DNA of 64,000 nucleotides, taken from the NCBI GenBank assembly GCA_003952965.2, contig CM025849.1, positions 3,434,226 through 3,498,225 on the forward strand, in the 5' to 3' direction. Both the position numbers and the translations under genes were made by a program. Origin of the DNA: Morella rubra. Lineage: Eukaryota; Streptophyta; Magnoliopsida; Fagales; Myricaceae. The notes beneath the pieces were generated by a model. It saw only the letters and a program-made list of their open reading frames with translations. It made no database searches and was not told the DNA's origin. Shown piece after piece: positions 1 through 10,514 of the stretch; positions within the stretch are counted from its first letter, which is position 1, and the number at the start of each line of letters is the position of its first letter.

Positions 1-1
1 G

Positions 2-190
2 TACGCAGTGGGTCAGCTCATCGTAGACGAGTTACCATTTGCTCTAGAAGAACCCCTGATTGTGAACAGGAAATGTTGAAGCTTGCTATCAATTCGATAC
101 TTTTTGTCGATGCCTTATCACCACAGATTCTTGAAATGTGTTGTTATAAGAGTGCAAATTATTATTCGAATTCACAGGGCAAGATGTTCA
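2..190 (+). pseudogene. Possible hAT transposase relic at the window edge
   Basis: The frame starting at base 2 reads YAVGQLIVDELPFALEEP before a stop near base 85. The VDELPF core matches the segment just after the BED region of hAT transposases; the intact transposase in this window has MVVVDELPF at the same place. About 20 codons on, a shifted frame reads QFDTFCRCLITTDS, which loosely resembles the hAT segment ending in PSRxTxxRD. The frame is broken and the upstream part lies outside the window. It is short, so chance similarity is possible. Confidence 0.3.
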
Positions 191-639
191 TACTCTTACG
201 ACGCCACTGTTTTATTCATAAAGGATGCAGGTACACTTACGACGGTACGAGGCGAACGAAGATTGTGGGTATGGATTAGTTCGAACCCAAATGTACGTAA
301 ACAACAGTTACCAAAAAGCTCTACACTTTATCTACTTTAGAGACAACGTGGATCACATGCATAACAACCTTTTCAACCGACTCTTAGCGAAGATATGATA
401 TGACGACTGTTTTTGACATTTTGTCAAACACTTCATGGGAATGGGACTACGAGCTTGGGACCAACTGGAGAGACGAATATCGGGTTCACACTAGTATATA
501 TGTACAATTTTTCAATGGTCATGGTCCACATGGATCAAAACGTATGCATTTATACTCGTATGACTTAAGTATATAGTATATGCTGGTAAGATCGACCTCA
601 ATTAAGTACCAGGAGCATGCAGTGATGCAGGACGCATGA
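191..639. other. Gene-free stretch
   Basis: No supportable gene. Short frames show no recognisable family. It separates the possible hAT relic from the C-terminal remains of the BAHD pseudogene. Confidence 0.4.
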
Positions 640-3010
640 ACTCTTATGATGACCACGTCAGAACCTGGCCGACACTACAAATGGCTTCTCCATCATATCC
701 TCGTAGAAGAACTTCTTAAAGGAACGCGCGTACTTTGTTTGTAATCAGAGTGCAAATTGCAATGATGAGAGATCCATCATCAGCAGGACTCTGCATGATA
801 AATGACTTGCCATTCCCTTTTTAAACACCCTGGACTTGTGTACACCTAGGCTTTCCCCATCCAAAATCTATGCCATAATTGGGCAAAGTAATCCAGTTGC
901 CGATATTAGGTTTGGGTTCCCAGATACAGGTTTTTCTTTGTCTACCGGCCTAACATCGAAGTAAGTACTCCTCAACGTACCCACTTCCTTCTTTACTTGC
1001 AACCAAGTCCAAAGCAGATCTTATGTAGTCGTCTGTCATTCTTGCAGCTGCTCCCCTTAGTTTTCCAGCGGCATAGCGCAATGGTTTGGACAAGAGGTCG
1101 CCATGCATGGAGACATGTCGATGTCACTGTACGAAGGGTCGCATTGCCAAAGTATCCTTGCGGTAGCGGTGGCTTTAAACGGTTGCGAAACTCAACGTAC
1201 AACTGTGCGAAATCTTGTTGGTTGGCGACTGTTACCCGCCTGTGCCTTGCATGTACACCTCCATATGTGGCTAGCAATAGCCTCGAACCTAGCATAGGGT
1301 CTCGTCGCCACCATGTTTTGATATGGGATCTCATTGGCCCTCTTCTGAAGTCTCTCAACTTGTTCTCTGGTGAGTTTCAATAAGGTAACAGTAGTTCCCT
1401 TCTTTTGCTCTACGTTCAAGCAATCTGTTAAGACTGGTGGCTTTGTGATCCCATGATCGAAGTGTGGAGGCAGAAGCGGTTCACGTGATCGTAGGATAGA
1501 CCGTTCATGAAATGACAGCTCATTGCGCCCCAACTCGTCTCCTCGATTTAACTTGGCCTATGAGTTCATGAAGTTAGCTAAGGACACTCCATCAACTGTC
1601 GAGTGGGATACGGCTACAGCAACACAAAGGCCACCACAGCGAAATTTTGCTACTTGCACCACCCATAAGGATCACTCCTCCAGTGGAGCACTATAGTCAA
1701 TTTTCGGAACAAGATCTTGGATTGCCTCGGTGGGTGCAAAATCACCGAGTTCATCCAATTCTAAGTCTGAATAAGCTTCCAACAGTTTTGCTCCCATGGC
1801 ATTGCAGTTGAGTTCTAATCATCCATGTTAGGGTATTTTTGTGTTGGCATCATTTTGCATCAAAATATATTGTGATCGAGTTGTAATTTTGGTCCCTACA
1901 TTTGTTCAAGAGTTAGTGTTGGTAGTTTGTCCAAAATCTTCTCACGTTTGACTCACATTCAACCCATGCTCAAGCACCCTTGGAAGAATTCAGACAGAGA
2001 TATCACGTTCGACTAACGTTCAACAAGTGCTCGAGTGCCCAGTTATAATTTTAGACAGAAACATAGCGTTCGACGCTCGCTCGACCCTGGCTCGAGCAAC
2101 GTCCGGCGAATTTTAGAAATCATTAAATTTTTAGACTTTCCTTGTGAAACTTCGGCAAACCTTACAAGATTTCAAGGGAGGCCGTCCGAAACCCTATTGA
2201 GGCTTCCTTTGAGAACATTTGTGCCTCCTTCCTTGAGAGAAAAACCATAGAAGATTTGTGCTTCAAGATTGATGAGTTTTTCTCCATTCTTCTATCGTAA
2301 TGATTTGTTTCTTTCATGGTGTTGAAGGCATGCTGAAGAACAAGAATGTTAGTGGAGATCTTCAAGAAGAACCTTAAGGTGAATGCCGCTTGGAGCGGGT
2401 CTAAGCAGGGGTGTTTAGATTATTACATCAGGGTTGTCAGAGTCAAGCAACTGGGGTTGTCTGTGTCTGAATCACTGTTGTAAGGATCTTAGTGGATTTT
2501 GGATGGCTGCTAGCCCGGAGTGAATTTTCTTTTAAATGGTTTTTCAAAGGTTCTCCACTTCGTCATCAAATCTCTTGTCTTCTTATGTGTTCGTTTGATT
2601 TCTTACAAGTTGATTTATTGCTTTGATGGTTGTGTGTTTGATTAATATATCTAGACTAATCGATATTAAAACTTGTTTTAATATTGGTATTGATTAAGTA
2701 TTTTTTAGATTTCACTTATTCACTCCCCTTTAGGTGAAGTTAGGATCTAAACTAGGTTTTTCAATCCGCCTTCGATCCAGTGCAGTTGGCCAGCTAATGG
2801 GTAGAAGTAAACCAAGTCACAGCTTAGGGAGTTTTTCATTGTCTTAAATGAGAATGTTTTTATAGTGTTGTGTGATTGTGTCTGTAAACAAAAACGACGA
2901 GTGCAGTCATGAGTCCATGACATCAGTTGGTCGCTTTCTAATAACCACAGTTGGCCATTTGAGGTAGACTCGCTTGGAACAATTATCGAACTGGATTTGA
3001 GGGTTTCCAT
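640..3010 (-). pseudogene. BAHD acyltransferase pseudogene, spermidine hydroxycinnamoyl transferase-like
   Basis: Read on the minus strand this is a decayed BAHD (HXXXD) acyltransferase, a cytosolic family that moves acyl groups from CoA thioesters to amines or alcohols. The start METLKSSSIIVPSE lies at 3010; a frameshifted N-terminal part follows to LAGQLHWIEGG near 2769. After an inserted block of about 0.9 kb the reading resumes with LELNCNAMGAKLLEAYSD near 1815. The catalytic motif survives as HSTVDG (1588-1605) and the structural DFGWG motif at 854-868. Intervening text such as LKLTREQVERLQKRANE and VEFRNRLKPPLPQGYFGNAT is typical of the hydroxycinnamoyl transferase branch. Lesions seen: TGA at 1672-1674 and TAG at 1558-1560, both at positions where relatives carry Trp; a likely CGA-to-TGA change at the insertion site; a frameshift in exon 1 and others near 1000-1100; and a late stop near 715. 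It cannot make a working enzyme. Substrate is unknown; the SHT label rests on remembered motif similarity. Confidence 0.85.
1826..2763 (+). mobile_element. LTR-like insertion (probable solo LTR) inside the BAHD pseudogene
   Basis: A 938-bp block interrupts the BAHD reading between LHWIEGG and LELNCNAMG. It begins TGTTAGGG and ends GGTTTTTCA, giving the TG...CA ends of a long terminal repeat. It is flanked by ATCCA (1821-1825) and ATCCG (2764-2768), a 5-bp target duplication with one mismatch. Removing the block and one flank restores ...EGG-x-LELN, with a TGA where relatives have Arg. The 3' part has the 'cactcccctttaggtgaa' type of text often seen near the end of plant Ty1/copia 5' LTRs. There is no internal coding region, so a solo LTR is the simplest reading. 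It is not an intron: no usable splice sites sit at the joins. Confidence 0.55.
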
Positions 3011-4233
3011 TTTTGTCTAAGACTTCAATATAGGGATCGATATCTACGCTCTAAATTTTTGTAGGCTGGGGGGAATGCTTCCTATTTATACTTCAAAACT
3101 AGAAATCAAAAGAGTTGGGTCCGTTTGTTTGCCTGTAAAACTATTGTTTTACGTAAAAAACTTTTCATTGAAATGTTTTCAAGAAAAAATTTTCCTTTTA
3201 AATGTTTGGTTATTCTTTTAAAATATTTTCAAGAAAATATTTTTTGATGTTTGACATGTTAATGATTTACGTATTTACAAAAAAAGGCTTAATTGTCGTA
3301 TAGGTCTTTGTAATTTGTACTTTTGACATTTTAATCCATCAGATATCGATTTCAACCCGTTGGGTTCCTAAAGTAAGTTTTTTAAACAAATTAACTTCCC
3401 CTCCTATTGTGGTTAGCCAACAGAAAGAATCGTGCTTACGTAGATTTTAGATGTCATATCAACGTCAATCGTAGGTTGTCTCGTGACACGAAATTTTTCT
3501 CAAAATTCTAATATTTTAGTCCTTAAAATATTGATTCAACGTGACACGAATTGTGCTTACGCAGATTTTAGTCCTTTGTGCAACGAGCCTTCCTTTTCCT
3601 ATTCGATTAAGTGTTCTCTAATCCACCAGAAATTAGATATTGAAGCAAGTGAGCATGCATTATTAGCGGGGCAGCTTAGATGGGCAGTTGGGTAAGGCAA
3701 CCGTATATGCACCTAAGGCCTCCTAATTATGAAAGGTGTACATATTATAAGTTAGAAAAGAGAAAGTACTTTATAAAATTAAAGTCTAAAAAAATCCAAA
3801 AACTTTAAGAATTTAACTTAATGATAGGCCAACGAAATAGAAACATTTTAAAAATTAGTTTAAACTATTTTTATTTTTATTTTTTAAATTAAAAGACATC
3901 ATTTTTCTGATAACCCCAAAAAATGTTAAGCCGCCACTGATTATTAGAACCATGCATATTCGTAATTTCCAATTGGATTAGAAACATGATTATTAATTTC
4001 TTAACAACTCTATTTAATTAATGTTGTGGGATTAGTACTCTAAGACCATATTGCTCCATACCTTGTCTTGAGGGAATGTCTGATCTGCTATGTCTCCTAT
4101 ACGTACATGATATCGACTGCATAATATTGTAAGTTCTTTGTGGATCTGTTTGGACCCTTCCAGAGGGTTCGCTATATATTCTTAGTTAAGCCCAAATAGG
4201 CAATCCCAACTCTCCTATCTCACCTAATTAATT
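3011..4233. other. Gene-free AT-rich stretch
   Basis: This is the former 5' flank of the BAHD pseudogene. It contains low-complexity T-rich text (3110-3260) and a patch at 3290-3430 worded like the termini of plant foldback elements ('gtataggtctttgtaatttg'). No gene, tRNA or clear element boundary could be supported. Confidence 0.4.
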
Positions 4234-4241
4234 GCCATATT
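4234..4241. repeat. Left 8-bp target-site duplication of the hAT element
   Basis: GCCATATT directly precedes the left terminal repeat and is repeated exactly at 10515-10522 after the right terminal repeat. Eight bp is the diagnostic duplication length for hAT transposition. Confidence 0.93.
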
Positions 4242-4256
4242 TAGGGGTGTGCACCG

Positions 4257-4400
4257 AAATTTTCGGATTCGGATAGCACATATCCGAATCCGAAAATTTC
4301 GGAACCGGATTTCGAATCCGAATCCGAATCCGGATCCCTGATATCCGGCTGAGTCGGATATTTCGGATATCGGATTCGGATCGGATCGGATTCGGTTTTG
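4257..4400. repeat. Left subterminal motif cluster of the hAT element
   Basis: Repeated ATCCGAATCCG, TTCGGATTCGGAT and ATATCCG words in both orientations fill the 140 bp next to the left terminal repeat. In the hAT family such clusters are transposase (BED finger) binding sites; that role is inferred here. Confidence 0.8.
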
Positions 4401-4799
4401 GGCCTGAATTGGGCCGCGCGAATATGGGCCAAATTTTAACTGTTTAATAGGCTTTTTTAATTTCATTTTACAGCTATTAGATTTGGCCTTTGGGCCAAGC
4501 TGATTTTAGCCTAAAAGAATCTGTTTTTTTGAAGCTGTTATTGGCTTTGTAATTTTACTTGGACGGTTAGACCCATTTGATATCTAATATGTAATATCCG
4601 GTAAAAATGACAAAATATATAAATTTGCAGTGATTTAGTAAACATAATGTTTTTCTTTGCAAAAATTGTTCTATAAGATTTATTTTCACAACAAACCCTA
4701 CAAAAACAAACATTCAAAAATAAGTTCTAATTCACACGTAATAGAACTTTGGAGTTGAATGTTTAATCACATGCAAATCCAACAAAAACAAACATTCAA

Positions 4800-5110
4800 G
4801 TCTTACACTTACAAATTCTAATTAACAGAAATAACAAAATATAAACAAAAATAAACACTTCTACACTCCTAAATTCTAATTAACAAAAATAACAAAATAT
4901 AAACACTTCCACACTCCTAAATTCTAATTAACAGACATAACAAAATATAAACACTTCCACACTCCTAAATTCTAATTAACAAAAATAACAAAATATAAAC
5001 ACTTCCACACTCCTAAATTCTAATTAACAGACATAACAAAATATAAACACTTCCATACTCCTAAATTCTAATTAACAGAAATAACAAAATATAAACAAAA
5101 ATAAACACTA
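4800..5110. repeat. Minisatellite inside hAT, ~48-58 bp unit, about 6 copies
   Basis: Units contain 'aaattctaattaacag' followed by 'ataacaaaatataaacac' and 'ttccacactcct', repeated in tandem with small changes (an AAATAAAC insertion in the first and last units; gaaa/gaca/aaaa variants). It lies downstream of the transposase stop, between it and the left terminus. Confidence 0.85.
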
Positions 5111-5477
5111 AGTCAATAACAAATGAACCAAAATGCCAACAGTAAGTTACATTAAACAAAATGTCATTCCAAGTTTCCTACTACTAAAAACAATCAGTGC
5201 TTTCCAGTTTCCATCCTGTAGACAACGAATTACTGTTAGAACCTATAGAGAGTAAGAAGTAAGATAGAAAGAGAAACAAATAAATACAATATTAGAAGTA
5301 AGATATTACTCACATGATGTTAGTACCACACAATGTGATAATGTCCAAAATCCAACTCATTCAAGATTCATCCAATAAGATTCGCAAAGGATCAGCTTCC
5401 AATTCTATATATAAAAAAAAATGAAAACAACATTAAATACACAAACAAAAGAAACAAAGCAATAAATTGATTGAATT

Positions 5478-7721
5478 TTAGAGAACATTATTACCTGAGT
5501 CCAGTCTAAAGCTCTCAAAGTCCTCAACCACTTCTAAGACACGTTGAGCAGGGCTAATGGGTGTTGACCTTAGCCAATTTTGAGCACATATGAGAGCTTC
5601 AACTGTTTTTGGAGCCAATGAGCTCCGATAGGGATCTAGAACGCGCCCTCCAGTGCTGAATGCGGACTCAGAAGCAACAGTAGTGATGGGAATAGCTAGC
5701 ACATCTCGTGCAATTCGAGCAATAACTGGAAATTTGGTGGAGTTGACCTTCCACCACGTTAAAATGTCAAACACTGAACTAGGGGACTCCACATCCTCCA
5801 AGTAATAACGTTCCAACTCACTCTTGCAATCTAACAAATTCCTAGATGCCCGAGATTGATGGAATTCTTGCAAGATACACAACGGATTCGAACTCCCCCC
5901 TCCCCTCCCCATTGTGCTGCCACTGCTTTGAGAGTCATACTCATAATCATAACTAGTTTCACTGCCCATCCTAGAGTCAACTGAAGATAACCCATCATTG
6001 TAGTGCCTATACAACCGCTCAACATCCACTTTCAACATCTCAATAAATTTTTCCCCTTCCTCAACACCCATAACCTTCTTGAACCAAAATTCTAGGGTGA
6101 CAATCTTGTAACGTGGATCAAGGATAGCAGCCACAAACAAAAGCCTATTAATCTTTTCAACATCTCCCCAATATTTTTCATACTTCAACTTCATTCTAAA
6201 AGCCATGGCACTCAACAAATCATCATGACTATCACAATATGCCATCAAGTGAGTATGAATGTAAGAGACTTCTTGAAAATGCAAATTAGAAGTGGCATAC
6301 ATTGAACCAGAGAGGCGCATCGTAACATCATAGAAAATTTGCAAAAATCTCACAAAAGTTCTCACAAAAGTTCTCACTTTTTCCCAATCATCATCATCAG
6401 GAGCACCCAATCCTCTCCTACCTGGCCCATTCTCATTCAAATAATTATATATATGTCCATCATCCTCCTGCAATAGCTCAAAGGCTCTCTGATATTTTTC
6501 AGCAACATTCAACATGAGGTAAGTGGAGTTCCATCTAGTTTGAACATCAAGGCACAAAGATAAACCACAATGGATTCTCTTCTTCTCCACACAAGATTTA
6601 AATTTTGCTAACCTAGCAGGAGAAGACTTCACATACTTTACCAGGTTCCGAACCTTAATGACAGACTCATCAAGTTCTTTCAACCCCTCATTGACAATTA
6701 GATTCAATATGTGTGCACTACACCTCATATGAATGAAATCATGGCCACAAATAGTTTGATCACTAGTGAAGGTTCTTTTCTTCAACCAATCAATGGCACT
6801 ATCATTGGCAGTGGCATTGTCAACAGTGATAGTAAGAAATTTGGAGATTTCCCATTCAAGCATACACTCTTCTAATTCCCTCCCAATCGTTGCCCCTTTG
6901 TGATCTTGAATCTTACGAAATGCTAGGATTCTTTTGTGCATCTTCCAACTACTATCAATGAAATGTCCAGTAACACACATGTAGTTGATATTTTGGATCG
7001 AAGTCCACGTATCAGTAGTTAAACAAACCCTCTGCCCTGAAGTAAAAAACATAGCCTTCAACTCCTCTTTCTCCCTTAAGAAGAGCTTCATAACATCCCT
7101 CATCACTGTATAGCGAGAGGGCATGGGAAACCTAGGCTCAAGAGTCTTCACAAATTCCTGAAACCCAAGACCTTCTACAATCAAGAAGGGCAATTCATCG
7201 ACCACAACCATCTTAGCAAGGGCTGCCCTAATCTTTTTCTCACTATACTTGGCCAATGTAATATCTTTACTCTCCCCACTATTCTTAGACTCAAAGCTTA
7301 AATGAGATTGTCTCTTGTCCGTCTTTCCCTTGATATAAAGATACTTAGAACAACTATCTAGATGATTGAGCAAAGATGAAGTGCCTTGTAACTTGGAGTG
7401 ACAATTAAAACTCTGCCCACAATAGTTACATGTACACTTTGGGAGCTTACCACCACCAATCGGTAATCTTGTAAAATGATCCCATGCCTTAGATCTATTA
7501 GACTGCCTTCTAGGCAATGGTGGTCGCCCACCACGAGTTGCTTGAGTATCAGAAGGCCCCTCTGCCTCTGCATCAAGCTCAATAACGGGAGACATAGGAT
7601 TGTCTGGATTTGGGAAAGATCCAGCACCCGAAGTAGGAGTACTCGTACCACTACCACCAATTTCAGGAGTACCACTACCACTAGTAGGTGTACCCAAATC
7701 ATCAAAGTTAATTTGTTCCAT
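5478..7721 (-). CDS. hAT transposase, BED zinc finger, RICESLEEPER-like, 747 aa
   Basis: Predicted nuclear transposase of the surrounding hAT element, cutting at the terminal repeats and reinserting with 8-bp duplications. An N-terminal Ser/Gly/Pro/Thr-rich disordered tail (about residues 1-70) precedes a BED-type finger at about 76-124 (C98-x2-C101 ... H120-x3-C124). The RNase H-like core follows: CLTTDTWTS with the first predicted catalytic Asp (D237), TVDNATAND with the second (D301), the RCSAHILNLIV motif (333-343) and QTRWNSTYLML (394-404). The C-terminal hAT dimerisation region (from about residue 640) holds ASESAFSTGGR and the LICAQNWL end; the Glu in ASES is a candidate third acidic residue. 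No stop or frameshift interrupts the frame and the length is normal for a single-exon plant hAT transposase. The start at 7721 is the first Met of the open frame. It could be a domesticated RICESLEEPER-type gene, but the intact element around it argues for a live or recently live transposon. Confidence 0.93.
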   Translation of the reverse strand: MEQINFDDLGTPTSGSGTPEIGGSGTSTPTSGAGSFPNPDNPMSPVIELDAEAEGPSDTQATRGGRPPLPRRQSNRSKAWDHFTRLPIGGGKLPKCTCNYCGQSFNCHSKLQGTSSLLNHLDSCSKYLYIKGKTDKRQSHLSFESKNSGESKDITLAKYSEKKIRAALAKMVVVDELPFLIVEGLGFQEFVKTLEPRFPMPSRYTVMRDVMKLFLREKEELKAMFFTSGQRVCLTTDTWTSIQNINYMCVTGHFIDSSWKMHKRILAFRKIQDHKGATIGRELEECMLEWEISKFLTITVDNATANDSAIDWLKKRTFTSDQTICGHDFIHMRCSAHILNLIVNEGLKELDESVIKVRNLVKYVKSSPARLAKFKSCVEKKRIHCGLSLCLDVQTRWNSTYLMLNVAEKYQRAFELLQEDDGHIYNYLNENGPGRRGLGAPDDDDWEKVRTFVRTFVRFLQIFYDVTMRLSGSMYATSNLHFQEVSYIHTHLMAYCDSHDDLLSAMAFRMKLKYEKYWGDVEKINRLLFVAAILDPRYKIVTLEFWFKKVMGVEEGEKFIEMLKVDVERLYRHYNDGLSSVDSRMGSETSYDYEYDSQSSGSTMGRGGGSSNPLCILQEFHQSRASRNLLDCKSELERYYLEDVESPSSVFDILTWWKVNSTKFPVIARIARDVLAIPITTVASESAFSTGGRVLDPYRSSLAPKTVEALICAQNWLRSTPISPAQRVLEVVEDFESFRLDSGNNVL

Positions 7722-7823
7722 CTGTTAAATTATACAACCCAATTCAGCTAATGTGATAAACAACCAAACCATTAATCAACAACCAATAACCAACAACCAA
7801 TAAAAGCAACTATATATTTTCAG

Positions 7824-8032
7824 CAAGGATAAAATAATTTAAAGACCCCCTGATGAAGGGCAAGCTTCGTTAAACCAGCAATCGGCAATGAAAGCACTGT
7901 CAAACTGGTATCAACTTGTAAATGGTCTTAAAAGAAATAATTAACTTCATAAATTAATGACTAACTTCATAAATTAATTACTAATTCTGATATAATATAT
8001 ATGTATAGTATAAAATCAGAAAAAGATATATA
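7824..8032. repeat. 209-bp block inside hAT, copy 1
   Basis: Begins 'caaggataaaataattta' and ends 'cagaaaaagatatatac'. It includes a less AT-rich core ('gaccccctgatgaagggc', 'accagcaatcggcaatg'). A near-identical copy lies at 8851-9060 in direct orientation, with one visible core difference (ttaatgactaa / ttaataactaa). It sits upstream of the transposase ATG and may belong to the transcript leader. Confidence 0.88.
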
Positions 8033-8850
8033 CAACAACTATAATACTATATATAGCAAAGATAAACACATTGTATAGCAACTATATATAGCAAATCAAA
8101 AAATTAAAGCAACTATATATTTTCCAGCAAGGATAAACTATATATTTTCAGCAAGGATAAACATATTTTTCATCAAAGATAAACACAATTTTCAGCAACT
8201 ATATATAACAAATCAAACAATAAAAGCAACTATATATTTTCAGCAACTATATATAGCAAATCAAACAATAAAAGCAACTATATATTTTCAGCAAGGATAA
8301 ACACATTTTTCATCAAAGATAAACACAATTTTCAGCAACTATATATAGCAAATCAAAAAATTAAACAAACTATATATTTTCAGCAAAGATAAATTATATA
8401 TATTCCAGCAAAGATAAACACATTTTTCAGCAAAGATAAACACAACTTTCAGCAACTATATATAGCAAATCAAAAAATTAAACAAACTATAATTTTCATC
8501 AAGGATAAACTATATATTTTCAGCAAGGATAAACACATTTTTCATCAAAGATAAACACAATTTTCAGCAACTATATATAGCAAATCAAAAAATTAAACAA
8601 ACTATATATTTTCAGCAAGGCAAAGATAAACACATTTTTCAGCAAAGATAAACACAACTTTCAGCAACTATATATAGCAAATCAAAAAATTAAACAAACT
8701 ATATAATTTTCAAGGATAAACTATATATTTTCAACAAGGATAAACACATTTTTCATCAAAGATAAACACAATTTTCAGCAACTATATATAGCAAATCAAA
8801 CAATAAAAGCAACTATATATTTTCAGCAAGGATAAACTATATATTTTCAG
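8033..8850. repeat. Complex tandem array inside hAT between the two 209-bp blocks
   Basis: Interleaved short units such as 'agcaactatatattttcagc', 'caaggataaac', 'acatttttcatcaaagataa' and 'agcaaatcaaaaaattaaac' recur many times with small shifts. The pattern looks like repeated slippage or unequal exchange between flanking copies. No coding potential. Confidence 0.85.
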
Positions 8851-9060
8851 CAAGGATAAAATAATTTAAAGACCCCCTGATGAAGGGCAAGCTTCGTTAA
8901 ACCAGCAATCGGCAATGAAAGCACTGTCAAACTGGTATCAACTTGTAAATGGTCTTAAAAGAAATAATTAACTTCATAAATTAATAACTAACTTCATAAA
9001 TTAATTACTAATTCTGATATAATATATATGTATAGTATAAAATCAGAAAAAGATATATAC
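8851..9060. repeat. 209-bp block inside hAT, copy 2
   Basis: Direct-repeat partner of 7824-8032, with the same edges and core. Confidence 0.88.
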
Positions 9061-9203
9061 AGCAAATACAGCAAATTAGCAAGCAAACAAGCATTTTCTG
9101 AAAAATGTTCAACAACTCGGAAGAAACCAATTCATATAATACATTATACACCAACCCAAGAAACCAATTCATATAAATCTATAATACATTATACAGCAGT
9201 CAG

Positions 9204-9465
9204 CAACCCAATAAACCAATTCATAAGCCAACAACATGTCAACAACAACATATATGTAGCAAATCAGCAACCCAATAAACCAATTATAAGCCAACAACAT
9301 GTCAACAACAACATATATATAGCAAATCAGCAACCCAATAAATCAATTCATAAGCCAACAACATGTCAACAACAACATATATATAGCAAATCAACAACCC
9401 AATAAATCAATTCATAAGCCAACAACATGTCAACAACATATATATATAGCAAATCAGCAACCAAT
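9204..9465. repeat. Minisatellite inside hAT, 62-64 bp unit, about 4 copies
   Basis: Unit text 'aacccaataaaccaattcat' followed by 'aagccaacaacatgtcaaca' and 'acatatatatagcaaatcag'. The Asn/Gln-rich open frame across it is a by-product of the repeat. Confidence 0.87.
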
Positions 9466-9719
9466 AACCAACACTCCAATCTCCAACACAACAGAACCCA
9501 ATAAACCAATTCAGCAAGCCCTGACCTCCAATCTCCACATATTAAATTCATTACTAATTTCTAAAATACCAAAATATACACTGACCTGAGCAACGATGAA
9601 CAGCAACGCAAAACCAACACTCCAACAGCAACACACACCACACAATATCTACAATAACTTCAAATCAGAATTAAGAATGAACAACAACATGTATTTTATA
9701 ATCCAATAACAAATTTTAT

Positions 9720-10330
9720 TTTATAATGACAAAAACAACATCAAAAATTTACCTGAGGGGCTGCGAAGGATGAAGGAGGGCTGTGACTTCGTTTTTTTTT
9801 TTTTTTTTTTTCTGAGAGCAGATGGTTCGGATCATCAAGTCAGTCGTGCTTAAAATGACAAGGAACAAAAACATTTTTTCAAAAGCAAGAGAAAGCCAAA
9901 TCACCTTGTAGAGTGTCTGTACAGATCCCAATTCGCAATGTCCAGCGAAGAAACCTAAGGTGCTTCTCCACACTCCGCTGTCAATTTGCAAACTCTGCAC
10001 GTGGGAAGATAACATATGAGAGAGAGAGAGAGAGCTCTGAGACCGTGACTAAACTAAGAGCAAGAGGCTGCGAACTTGCGAAGGATTCAAGCTCTGTACG
10101 GGGCAAGGAGACCGACAACTGGCGGCAGCTGAGGGGAGGAGACTGGCGGCGGCAACTTAGCTTAGGGTTAGGTTTTTTTTCGAAGGGAAATAGGGCTTGG
10201 AGAGTGAAATCGTGGGGGGGGGGCTGAAAACTCGAAGATTCGAAGAGAGGGAGGGGGGGTACGGGCTGAAACAGTGAAACGCGCGTTTTACTAAGGGGGG
10301 AGATGAAACGCGCGTTTCACGCAGCCTATC
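9720..10330 (-). promoter_or_regulatory. Probable promoter/leader region of the hAT transposase
   Basis: This is the terminal segment on the 5' side of the transposase gene and is GC-richer than the rest of the element, with G-runs at about 10207-10221 and 10249-10257. It also holds a T20 run at 9792-9811 and a GA tract near 10018-10034. Position makes it the likely promoter and untranslated leader. No clear TATA box or splice site was assigned. Confidence 0.4.
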
Positions 10331-10502
10331 ACATCTGGTCGGGTCGGGTCCAATCGGATTCATATCCGGTTATCCGACTCCGACCCGATTACTAGGTTTT
10401 TAAATAAACCATATCCGAATCCGAAACCGGATCCGACTCCACCCGACCCGGTCGGGTCGAGACGGGTCGGATTCGGGTCGATCAGTCGGATCGGGCGCGT
10501 TT
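10330..10502. repeat. Right subterminal motif cluster of the hAT element
   Basis: Repeats of GGTCGGGTCGGGT, ATCCGAATCCG and GACCCG-type words fill the stretch before the right terminal repeat. The ATCC(G)GAAT words are shared with the left end; the GGTCGGGTC words are specific to this end. Confidence 0.78.
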
Positions 10503-10514
10503 TGCACACCCCTA

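Larger units (their letters stand above)
4242..10514 (-). mobile_element. Complete hAT superfamily DNA transposon, 6,273 bp
   Basis: The ends are TAGGGGTGTGCA (4242-4253) and its reverse complement TGCACACCCCTA (10503-10514), a perfect 12-bp terminal inverted repeat flanked by an exact 8-bp duplication. Both ends carry dense subterminal motifs of the ATCCGAATCCG / CCGGAT type. Inside is one uninterrupted 747-aa transposase frame on the minus strand, so transcription would start from the right (10.5 kb) side. The rest is unusually repeat-rich: a 48-58 bp tandem array near the left end, a duplicated 209-bp block flanking a second array, and a 62-64 bp tandem array. Exact target duplication, perfect ends and an intact frame suggest recent insertion and possible autonomy; activity itself cannot be seen. 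Confidence 0.93.

Noticed and set aside
1826..2763. Intron of the BAHD gene
   Set aside because: No GT/AG at the joins; TG...CA ends and a 5-bp near-duplicate flank fit an LTR insertion better.
9028..9405. Asn/Gln-rich 125-aa frame
   Set aside because: Produced by the 62-64 bp tandem repeat inside the hAT element; no start context or family match.
9204..9465. Regular repeats that could suggest a CRISPR array
   Set aside because: Contiguous minisatellite units without unique spacers, in plant nuclear DNA.
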